From: an uncultured Eubacterium sp.
Lineage (GTDB): Bacteria; Bacillota; Clostridia; Lachnospirales; Lachnospiraceae
Assembly: GCA_934317205.1 (NCBI GenBank)
Contig: CAKREL010000061.1
Span: forward strand, 1-14,741
DNA: 14,741 nucleotides
Reading direction: 5' to 3'
Notes under the pieces: model-generated
The model's database searches: none
Told to the model about the DNA's origin: nothing
What the model saw: the letters and a program-made list of their open reading frames with translations, nothing else
In this document: piece after piece, positions 1 to 6,739 of the stretch
How positions within the stretch are numbered: the stretch's first letter is position 1
How the letters are laid out: each line of letters opens with the position of its first letter
Made by a program: the position numbers and the translations under genes

Positions 1-20
1 TTTTTCTTTTGTTTATTCAT
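1..20 (-). CDS. Possible 5' end of a leftward gene (partial)
   Basis: On the minus strand an ATG at 20-18 opens a frame reading M-N-K-Q-K-K and leaves the window at its left edge. Purine-rich AGGG and GGGA stretches lie just upstream (about 30-40), although the nearest GGGAG touches the ATG, which is poor spacing. A weak promoter candidate at 55-84 points the same way, and the lysine-rich start is plausible for a membrane or secreted protein. Only about six codons are visible, so no function can be given and the call could be chance. Confidence 0.25.
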
Positions 21-54
21 CTCCCACTTTCCCTTTCAGATACGTATTTTTTGA

Positions 55-84
55 AATATCCTCTATACAATTTTACTCTGTCAA
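55..84 (-). promoter_or_regulatory. Candidate leftward promoter
   Basis: On the minus strand a perfect -35 box TTGACA (84-79) is followed after 18 bases by GATATT (60-55), a 4/6 match to the -10 box. Initiation would fall near 48, upstream of the possible start codon at 20. The rest of 61-248 is AT-rich with no supported gene. It holds an inverted repeat TTATCAAT (98-105) / ATTGATAA (127-134) just upstream of this promoter and a weak inverted repeat at 214-240 after mscS that lacks a T-tract. Confidence 0.35.
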
Positions 85-248
85 AAGATATCTCCACTTA
101 TCAATAACGAAAGCTTTTATTATGTCATTGATAAACACATTGTCATTAACAATACCATATTTCAAGCACTTTTTCCACAACAATTTTCTTCCAATTTGCA
201 ATTATATCTTGAAGTTTATTCATTTTATATTGAAATAAACCGCTTCTT

Positions 249-1148
249 TTATGACTTCATAGAAACCGAAACCTGTGGAAATGGAATTTCAATCTGATGA
301 TCATCCAGTGCATATTTCACATTTTCTGTGATCCGCCATCTTGTTTCCCAGTAGTCCTCAGTCTTTACCCAGACACGAATACCGATCACGACAGCACTGT
401 CACCCAGACTATCCACAAATACGTGGTATGGTTCCTCACTTGTCATACAGTTTTTCTCCTGTTCTAATACATCGGAAATTACTTTTTTTGCCAGACGGAT
501 ATCTGCATCATAAGAGATCCCTACCGTAATATCAATTCTCCGTTTATTCTGCTGCGTCAGATTTGTCAGGCTTGAATTAGATAAACTGCCATTTGGTAAA
601 ACAACGGTTTTGTTATCCACAGTAAGCAATTTCGTATAACAAAGCTGAATTTCAGAAACTGTGCCTTCATTTCCATGGGTATCTTCCCTAATGTAATCTC
701 CCACTTTAAATGGTTTTAAAATTAGTATCAGAACTCCTCCTGCAAAGTTAGACAGTGTTCCCTGTAAAGCCAAACCAACGGATAAACCAACTGAACCAAT
801 GACCGCAATCACAGAACTTGCTGTAATACCAAATTTACCAAGTACCAGCATGATCAGCACAAAATGCAACCCTACGTTGCAGATATTATCCAGGAACTGC
901 TTAACCCCTTCATCCCAGCTGGTTTTGTTTAAAAATTTACGGATAAATTTTCGTACCACTTTGATTACTTTTCGGCCGACTAGCAAAACAATAATTGCAA
1001 TGATCAGTTTCACCAGAAAATCCAGCACTGTCGGAAAGGAATTTTCAAAATACTTCACGATAGTATCCCAGGACCAAAATTTCACATTATCGGATACCGC
1101 ATCTGTCACTTCATTTGCCAGATTCTGTGATAATATAAATCCATACAT
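249..1148 (-). CDS. MscS-family small-conductance mechanosensitive channel
   Basis: Predicted mechanosensitive channel of 299 residues, close to the roughly 286 of E. coli MscS. It would sit in the cytoplasmic membrane and release solutes on hypo-osmotic shock. Hydrophobic segments lie at about residues 38-58, 88-107 and 110-147. The third has the Gly/Ala-rich pore helix followed by the family hallmark ALQGTLSNFAGG (about 127-138) and KPFKVGDYI (about 145-153), which leads into the cytoplasmic beta domain. A GGAG box 8 bases upstream of the ATG supports the start. The gene begins only 27 bases after the DUF1015 stop with no terminator between them, so the two are probably cotranscribed. No clear intrinsic terminator follows it. 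The family is certain; osmotic function is inferred from the family. Confidence 0.93.
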   Translation of the reverse strand: MYGFILSQNLANEVTDAVSDNVKFWSWDTIVKYFENSFPTVLDFLVKLIIAIIVLLVGRKVIKVVRKFIRKFLNKTSWDEGVKQFLDNICNVGLHFVLIMLVLGKFGITASSVIAVIGSVGLSVGLALQGTLSNFAGGVLILILKPFKVGDYIREDTHGNEGTVSEIQLCYTKLLTVDNKTVVLPNGSLSNSSLTNLTQQNKRRIDITVGISYDADIRLAKKVISDVLEQEKNCMTSEEPYHVFVDSLGDSAVVIGIRVWVKTEDYWETRWRITENVKYALDDHQIEIPFPQVSVSMKS

Positions 1149-1175
1149 AAATTTGCTCCATTTCTATCTATTATT

Positions 1176-2417
1176 TTACTCACTTAGAAGATGAATAAAT
1201 AGCCCACTTCTTAATTTGGGTTCAAACCATGTTGATTTTGGCGGCATCAGAAGTCCTGCGTCTGCCACCGCAAACAATTCACCGATAGATGTCGGATACA
1301 TAGCAAAAGCTGCTTTTGCATCTTCATGACAGCGTTTTTCCAGTTCTTCTGTTCCGCGGATACCACCAACAAAATCAATACGAGGATCTGTCTTCGGATC
1401 CACAATGCCAAGTACCGGTGTAAGCATCAGATCCTGCAATAAAGAAACATCCAGTCCTTTCACCGGTTCTTCACTTCGATCCTCCGGGCGGACTTTACAG
1501 GTATACCACTGTTCCTTCAGATACATAGAAAATGTTCCTTTTTCCTGCGGATGTTTGTCCTCAGCTGTAAGCTCAGATACATCAAAAAGTTCCTGCATTT
1601 TCTGTAAAAATGCATCCTCCGTCATGCCGTTTAAATCTTTTACCACACGGTTGTAATCCAGAATTTTCAATTCGCTCTCTGGGAACAGTACAGACAGGAA
1701 GAAATTGAATTCTTCTTCCCCGGTATAACCAGGATGTTCTCTTCTGCGTTTTTCCCCAACTTTTACGGCAGAAGCTGCTCGATGATGACCGTCTGCGATG
1801 TATATCTGATCAATTCCCGCAAAAGCCTCACGAATGGCCACAATGTCCGCTGCTTCCCTGATCACCCACACTCTGTGACTGATGCCGTCCGGAGAAGTGA
1901 AATCGTATTCGGTTTTCTGCATTTTTACTTTATTTACGATATCTGTAATCCCATCATTATCGCGGTATGCCAGAAAAATTGGTCCGGTCTGCGCATCACA
2001 GATATCAACATGGCGGATACGGTCCTCTTCCTTTTCCGCGCGAGTATTTTCATGTTTTTTGATTACATTATTTTCATAATCATCAATGGAGGCACATGCA
2101 GTGATGCCGGTCTGTGTTCTTCCATTCATCGTCAATTCATAAATATAATAATACGCCTCTTTGTCCTGGATAAAATCACCTTTTGCAATCATATCCCACA
2201 ACGTATCATGAGCCTTCTGATATACCTCCGGCGCATAAGTATCCACAGAATCATCAAACTGTGTCTCAGCACGATCTATTTTTAAAAAAGAGTCCGGCTC
2301 ACGTAATACTTCCTCTTTTGCTTCTTTTCGATTGTATACATCATATGGTAACGCAGCAATTCGTGCTGCTTTCTCTCTGCATGGACGCACACATGCAAAC
2401 GGTCTTATTTCTGCCAT
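1176..2417 (-). CDS. DUF1015 family protein, serC-serA neighbour
   Basis: A 413-residue soluble protein of the DUF1015 (COG4198) family. The frame is open to an ATG at 2444, but the ribosome binding site AAGGAG (2432-2427) lies downstream of that codon and 9 bases ahead of the ATG at 2417. The resulting start, MAEIRPF, is the usual family N terminus. Visible conserved blocks are ALPYDV (about 22-27), KHENT followed by KEEDR (about 121-133), and ADGHHRAA (about 208-215). The DGHHR block resembles the catalytic loop of ParB/sulfiredoxin-fold enzymes, a group that includes free-serine kinases. The gene follows serA and serC, so a role in phosphoserine or serine metabolism is a reasonable inference, but no activity is shown here. 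Family assignment is firm; function is unproven. Confidence 0.85.
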   Translation of the reverse strand: MAEIRPFACVRPCREKAARIAALPYDVYNRKEAKEEVLREPDSFLKIDRAETQFDDSVDTYAPEVYQKAHDTLWDMIAKGDFIQDKEAYYYIYELTMNGRTQTGITACASIDDYENNVIKKHENTRAEKEEDRIRHVDICDAQTGPIFLAYRDNDGITDIVNKVKMQKTEYDFTSPDGISHRVWVIREAADIVAIREAFAGIDQIYIADGHHRAASAVKVGEKRRREHPGYTGEEEFNFFLSVLFPESELKILDYNRVVKDLNGMTEDAFLQKMQELFDVSELTAEDKHPQEKGTFSMYLKEQWYTCKVRPEDRSEEPVKGLDVSLLQDLMLTPVLGIVDPKTDPRIDFVGGIRGTEELEKRCHEDAKAAFAMYPTSIGELFAVADAGLLMPPKSTWFEPKLRSGLFIHLLSE

Positions 2418-2426
2418 TTTATTTTT

Positions 2427-2432
2427 CTCCTT
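2427..2432 (-). promoter_or_regulatory. Ribosome binding site that decides the DUF1015 start
   Basis: AAGGAG on the minus strand, 9 bases upstream of the ATG at 2417-2415. It lies inside the longer open frame that begins at 2444, so the nine extra codons are unlikely to be translated. Confidence 0.8.
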
Positions 2433-2487
2433 TTTGTGAAACATTCTTTCTCACAGATATTTTTACTCTCATACATTTTATATGGTA

Positions 2488-2531
2488 AGAAAAAGGCGTG
2501 GAAACAAAGCTGTACTCTCCGTTTCCACGCC
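2488..2531 (-). terminator. Intrinsic terminator after serA
   Basis: On the minus strand, GGCGTGGAAAC (2531-2521) pairs perfectly over 11 bases with GTTTCCACGCC (2505-2495) around a 15-base loop. The second arm is followed by TTTTTCTT. It begins 13 bases after the serA stop and should end most serC-serA transcripts. DUF1015 and mscS would then depend on read-through or on a weak promoter just downstream; a TATAAA lies at about 2481-2486 but has no convincing -35. Confidence 0.88.
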
Positions 2532-2544
2532 GACTCAATGATCG

Positions 2545-3708
2545 TTATTTGATCACTCTTACTTTTAATACACCGTCAATTGCAGCAAGTTTTTCAACAA
2601 CTTCCGCAGTTGCCGGGGCATCCAGATCCAGAAGTGAATAAGCATAGTCATTGCGGCTTTTGTTTGTCATGTCAGCAATATTGACACCTGCCTCGCCTAA
2701 TACAGATGAATACTGACCAATCATGTTCTTGATGTTTTTGTGAAGGATTGCAATTCTTGCAACACCTGTGCACACACCCATGTTACAATCCGGATAATTT
2801 ACAGAATGTGTAATATTTCCGTTCTCAATATAATCAACCACTTCCTGAACTGCCATTACTGCACAGTTATCTTCAGATTCTGCAGTAGATGCGCCAAGGT
2901 GCGGAATTACGATACAGTTCTCTGCCCCTGCTGTGGTTTGATTCGGAAAATCTACAACATATTTGCGTACTTTTCCAGCTTTTAATGCTTCAACCATAGC
3001 TACTTCATCTACTAATGTATCACGGGCAAAATTCAAAACAATCACATTTTCTTTCATCATTGCAATCGCTTCTTTGCTGATCATTCCTTTTGTGGAATCC
3101 AGAAGTGGTACATGAATTGTTATAAAATCACACTCTTTATAAATATCCTCTACTGCCAGCACATGTTTTACTTTAGTAGAAACATTCCATGCTGCATTAA
3201 CCGACAGATATGGATCATAACCAAGCACATCCATGCCCAGTGCTACCGCCGCATTGGCAACCTGCACACCGATGGCTCCAAGTCCGATGACACCAAGTTT
3301 TTTGCCTTTGATCTCAGTTCCTGCAAATGCTTTTTTTGCTTTCTCGGCAGCTTTTGCAATTCCTGCATCTTCTTTGTTTTCTTTTACCCAGTCGATACCA
3401 CCTGTAATATCACGGCTTGCCAGAAGCATACCTGCAATTACCAGTTCTTTGACACCGTTTGCATTTGCGCCTGGTGTATTAAATACAACGATTCCATGAT
3501 CTGCGCATTTATCTAATGGAATATTGTTGACACCTGCACCAGCACGGGCTACGGCCAGCAGTGATTTTGGAAGCTCCATATCATGCATCGCTGCACTACG
3601 CACTAAAGCAACCTCTGCCGCATTAAAATCATCTGTTTTCTCATAGGTATCCGGGAATAATTCCAGACCGCATGCTGCGATCGGATTTAAGCAATGAAAC
3701 TGAACCAT
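2545..3708 (-). CDS. serA: D-3-phosphoglycerate dehydrogenase, ACT-domain type
   Basis: Oxidises 3-phosphoglycerate to 3-phosphohydroxypyruvate with NAD, the first step of serine synthesis, in the cytosol. It has 387 residues, shorter than the 410-530 of many SerA proteins. The Rossmann motif IGLGAIG is at about 141-147, the substrate/NAD-binding RAGAGVNNI at 55-63, catalytic-type Arg in NFARD near 229, catalytic His in IPHLGAST at 270, and an ACT domain at about 317-387. The loop before the His is short and reads VDFPNQ, without the usual Glu-Pro; the catalytic Glu is therefore not at its normal place. GAGG 8 bases before the ATG supports the start. It lies 73 bases downstream of serC in the same direction and is followed by a strong terminator. 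The ACT domain suggests amino acid feedback, which is an inference. Confidence 0.92.
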   Translation of the reverse strand: MVQFHCLNPIAACGLELFPDTYEKTDDFNAAEVALVRSAAMHDMELPKSLLAVARAGAGVNNIPLDKCADHGIVVFNTPGANANGVKELVIAGMLLASRDITGGIDWVKENKEDAGIAKAAEKAKKAFAGTEIKGKKLGVIGLGAIGVQVANAAVALGMDVLGYDPYLSVNAAWNVSTKVKHVLAVEDIYKECDFITIHVPLLDSTKGMISKEAIAMMKENVIVLNFARDTLVDEVAMVEALKAGKVRKYVVDFPNQTTAGAENCIVIPHLGASTAESEDNCAVMAVQEVVDYIENGNITHSVNYPDCNMGVCTGVARIAILHKNIKNMIGQYSSVLGEAGVNIADMTNKSRNDYAYSLLDLDAPATAEVVEKLAAIDGVLKVRVIK

Positions 3709-3781
3709 TTTTGTTTCCTCTTTTCTTCAACTTTTTCAACTCAATTTTTCTAAAAATAAATCTCAAATATAGATCACAAAT

Positions 3782-4867
3782 TTACTTTGTGTTCTCGGCC
3801 TCAAATTTCTTCATAAATTCAACTAATGCAATAACGCCCTCTTTAGGCATTGCATTGTAAATAGAAGCACGCATACCACCAACGGTTCTATGACCTTTTA
3901 AATTCTCAAGACCTGCTGCTTTTGCCTCTGCAACGAATTTTGCATCCAGCTCTTTGTCGCCCGTTACAAACGGAACATTCATTAAAGAACGATCCTCTTT
4001 GCGGACAGTACCTTTGAACAGTTTGCTGTTATCAAGGAAATCATACAGAATTGCTGCTTTCTCCTCGTTTCGTTTCTTCATCGCTTCCAGACCACCAAGA
4101 TTCTTGATCCATTTAAATACTTTTCCACAAATATAAATGCCATAGCATGGAGGTGTATTGTACATAGAACCTTTGTCAGCCTGTGTTTTGTATTTCATCA
4201 GAGTCGGAACATAGTCTGGCAGATCATCACGAATGAGATCCTCGCGAATAATCACAATCTGTACACCGGCAGGTCCGATATTTTTCTGAACGCCACCCCA
4301 GATCACACCATATTTTTCTACATCCATCGGTTCAGACAGGAAGCAGGAAGATACGTCTGCTACCAGAGTTTTTCCTTTGGTGTTTGGCAGCTCATGATAT
4401 ACAGTTCCGTAAATAGTATTATTCTGGCAAATGTATACATAATCTGCATCATCATCGATTGGAAGATCAGAACAATCCGGAATGTATGTAAATGTCTCAT
4501 CCTCAGAGGAAGCGATTTTTACTGCTTTTCCATATTTCTTTCCTTCTTCATATGCTTTCTTTGCCCACTGACCTGTCACGATATAATCAGCCACACCGTT
4601 TTTCATCAGGTTCATTGGAACTGCGGAGAACTGTAATGCTCCACCACCTTGCAAAAATAATACTTTGTAATTGTCCGGGATATGTAATAAATCCCTTAAA
4701 TCTGCTTCAGCTTCATCTATGATTTCCTGAAACATGGAAGAACGATGGCTCATCTCCATAACGGACATACCGCATCCACGGTAATCTAACATCTCCTCCT
4801 GTGCCTCTTTCAGCACTTCTACCGGTAATACTGCCGGTCCAGCTGAGAAATTGTAAACTCTGCTCAT
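3782..4867 (-). CDS. serC: Phosphoserine aminotransferase
   Basis: PLP-dependent enzyme that transaminates 3-phosphohydroxypyruvate with glutamate to give O-phosphoserine (class V aminotransferase fold). The 361 residues match the family length. Recognisable parts are the N terminus YNFSAGPAVLP, MSHRS near 39-43, the GGGALQF cofactor-binding region near 74-80, the PLP-contacting Asp in VADVSS (171), and the Schiff-base Lys in GGVQKNIGPAG (195). An ideal AGGAGG (4880-4875) lies 7 bases before the ATG. The gene is the first of the serC-serA pair. Its ribosome binding site can pair with an upstream arm of the structured leader and lies next to a small hairpin at 4888-4901, so control of translation is possible. 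Identity is secure. Confidence 0.96.
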   Translation of the reverse strand: MSRVYNFSAGPAVLPVEVLKEAQEEMLDYRGCGMSVMEMSHRSSMFQEIIDEAEADLRDLLHIPDNYKVLFLQGGGALQFSAVPMNLMKNGVADYIVTGQWAKKAYEEGKKYGKAVKIASSEDETFTYIPDCSDLPIDDDADYVYICQNNTIYGTVYHELPNTKGKTLVADVSSCFLSEPMDVEKYGVIWGGVQKNIGPAGVQIVIIREDLIRDDLPDYVPTLMKYKTQADKGSMYNTPPCYGIYICGKVFKWIKNLGGLEAMKKRNEEKAAILYDFLDNSKLFKGTVRKEDRSLMNVPFVTGDKELDAKFVAEAKAAGLENLKGHRTVGGMRASIYNAMPKEGVIALVEFMKKFEAENTK

Positions 4868-5005
4868 TTTTAAACCTCCTGGATTTTCCTGCTACAGCAG
4901 GATTTTTATTTATCGGCATATAAGATGGCAAGGAGATTGTTCTCCCTGTACAGTGCCACCTGAATATGCCATTTCATCTCAATCAGAGCATTGTTTCTGA
5001 CTGAG
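4868..5005 (-). ncRNA. Structured 5' leader of serC, candidate RNA switch
   Basis: Three hairpins can be drawn on the minus strand between ilvB and serC. (1) CTCAGTCAGA (5005-4996) with TCTGATTGAG (4987-4978), ten pairs including one G-U, 8-base loop. (2) A nested hairpin at 4970-4915: outer GGCATAT/ATATGCC, middle GGTGGCA/TGCCATC with one G-U, an 8-base one-sided CTGTACAG, and inner GGAGA/TCTCC closed by ACAA. (3) CCTGC/GCAGG with loop TGTA (4901-4888), just before the AGGAGG of serC. The segment AATCTCCT (4938-4931), part of hairpin 2, can instead pair over eight bases with AGGAGGTT (4880-4873), masking the ribosome binding site. GGTGGCAC resembles the T-box core. No T-tract follows hairpin 2, so translational rather than transcriptional control is favoured. 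The pairing is by eye and the class is unknown. Confidence 0.5.
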
Positions 5006-5023
5006 AAAAAAACTATTTAAGAC

Positions 5024-6703
5024 TTATCTGTTTTTCAGATCAGATTCATCAAATGCTTCACTGATCGGTGCACCAGGTGCTACCATCGGCCATACATTGT
5101 CATCACTGTCAATAATACAATCAATGAGTACTGGTCTGTCCATTTTCAGTGCCTTTGTCAGTGCTTCAGAAAATTCTTGCTGCGTCTTTGCACGTATACC
5201 TGTGGCGCCCATAGCATCAGCAAGTTTTACGAAATCAACACCATCATTTAAAATTGTGCTGGAATAACGTTTTTCATAAAATAATCCCTGCCACTGATGT
5301 ACCATGCCAAGTACCTGATTGTTAATAACAACCTGAATTAACGGCAGCTGTTGACGGACTGCTGTCGCAATCTCATTCATATTCATGCGGAAACATCCGT
5401 CACCGGCAATGTTAATGACCTGCTTCTCCGGATTTGCTACTTGTGCACCGATTGCTGCGCCAAGACCATATCCCATAGTACCAAGACCGCCGGAAGTCAG
5501 TAACGAACGCGGTTTTGAAAATTTAAAATACTGTGCCGCCCACATCTGATGCTGTCCAACCTCTGTAACGATAATAGCATCACCCTTTGTCTGACGGTAT
5601 ATTTCCTCCATAACAAAAGGCCCGGACAATCCTTCTTTTTTATAAGTCAACGGATATTTTTTCTTAAAATCACTAATCTGCTGCATCCACTCCGTGTGTT
5701 TCTGCTCTTCTAAGAGATGATTCAAACGTTTCAGGATTTCCTTGACATCTCCGATCACACTAGCATCTGTCTGGATATTTTTATTAATCTCCGCCGGATC
5801 CACATCAAATTGTAAAATCCGTGCATTACTCGCAAATCGCTTTGCATCACCAATGACACGATCACTGAAACGAACGCCAACCGCAATTAGCAAATCACAT
5901 TCACTTACACCATAGTTGGAAGCTTTGGTACCATGCATTCCAAGCATTCCACTGTAACGATCATTCGTTCCATCAAATGCACCTTTTCCCATTAGAGAAT
6001 CACATACTGGTGCATCCACTTTTTCTGCAAATTTTGCGAGTTCTTTGCTGGCTTCGGAAATAATTGCTCCTCCGCCAACAAAGATATACGGTTTTTTTGC
6101 TTCACAAATCATGGTTACTGCCTGTTCCAGATCTTTTTCCGTCATTTTATCAATCTTTGGAACAATCGGTGGAATCTGTTGAAATTCAAATTCCGTTGTA
6201 GCTGCTGTAACGTCTTTGGGGATATCTACCAACACAGGTCCCGGACGACCAGTCTGAGCAATTCGGAATGCCCGGCGTATTACATCAGCAAGTTTATTAA
6301 TATCTTTTACAATAAAATTATGCTTTGTGATCGGTGTCGTGATACCTGCAATATCAATTTCTTGAAAACTGTCTTTTCCAAGCAGCGGCACACCTACATT
6401 ACAGGTAAGTGCCACCAGTGGAACCGAATCCATATAAGCAGTAGCAATACCTGTTACCAGATTCGTTGCACCTGGTCCTGAAGTAGCCAGACACACACCT
6501 ACTTTTCCGGTAGAGCGGGCATATCCATCTGCTGCATGGGAAGCTCCCTGTTCATGGGACGTAAGCACATGGTGAATTTCATTGCTGTGTTTGTACAGTT
6601 CATCGTAAACATTTAAAATCGCTCCACCTGGATAACCGAATACGGTATCCACGCCCTGTTCTTTCAAACATTCGATAACAATCTGTGATCCTGTCAACTG
6701 CAT
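5024..6703 (-). CDS. ilvB: Acetolactate synthase, large (catalytic) subunit
   Basis: Thiamine diphosphate enzyme joining two pyruvates, or pyruvate and 2-oxobutyrate, at the entry to valine/leucine and isoleucine synthesis. The 559 residues cover the three usual domains: an N-terminal TPP domain with YPGGAIL (24-30) and catalytic Glu51 in SHEQGA, a central domain, and a C-terminal TPP domain with GDG at 434-436 and NN at 461-462. HQWQGLFYEKRYS (469-481) is typical of acetohydroxyacid synthases and argues against pyruvate oxidase or oxalyl-CoA decarboxylase. AGAGGA 10 bases before the ATG supports the start. It follows ilvD by 36 bases in an apparent operon. No small regulatory subunit gene (ilvN) is adjacent; serC comes next, after the structured leader. 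Confidence 0.95.
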   Translation of the reverse strand: MQLTGSQIVIECLKEQGVDTVFGYPGGAILNVYDELYKHSNEIHHVLTSHEQGASHAADGYARSTGKVGVCLATSGPGATNLVTGIATAYMDSVPLVALTCNVGVPLLGKDSFQEIDIAGITTPITKHNFIVKDINKLADVIRRAFRIAQTGRPGPVLVDIPKDVTAATTEFEFQQIPPIVPKIDKMTEKDLEQAVTMICEAKKPYIFVGGGAIISEASKELAKFAEKVDAPVCDSLMGKGAFDGTNDRYSGMLGMHGTKASNYGVSECDLLIAVGVRFSDRVIGDAKRFASNARILQFDVDPAEINKNIQTDASVIGDVKEILKRLNHLLEEQKHTEWMQQISDFKKKYPLTYKKEGLSGPFVMEEIYRQTKGDAIIVTEVGQHQMWAAQYFKFSKPRSLLTSGGLGTMGYGLGAAIGAQVANPEKQVINIAGDGCFRMNMNEIATAVRQQLPLIQVVINNQVLGMVHQWQGLFYEKRYSSTILNDGVDFVKLADAMGATGIRAKTQQEFSEALTKALKMDRPVLIDCIIDSDDNVWPMVAPGAPISEAFDESDLKNR

Positions 6704-6739
6704 ATGCCTTTGTTCCTCTTTTCTGTCTATATTCTAATC

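Noticed and set aside
1734-2285. A 183-codon open frame on the plus strand opposite DUF1015
   Set aside because: No ribosome binding site or recognisable domain; the opposite strand encodes a conserved family over the same bases.
2418-2444. Upstream ATG at 2444 as the DUF1015 start
   Set aside because: The only good ribosome binding site (AAGGAG, 2432-2427) lies downstream of that codon, and the family N terminus begins at the ATG at 2417.
4713-4931. A 72-codon minus-strand frame starting with TTG in the serC leader and overlapping serC
   Set aside because: No ribosome binding site at the TTG or at the internal ATG at about 4919; most of it lies in another frame of serC. A regulatory leader peptide is possible but not supported by codon content.
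4978-5005. Hairpin after ilvB as an intrinsic terminator
   Set aside because: On the minus strand the T-run (5012-5006) comes before the hairpin, not after it; on the plus strand the hairpin is followed by A, not T. It does not fit a terminator in either direction.
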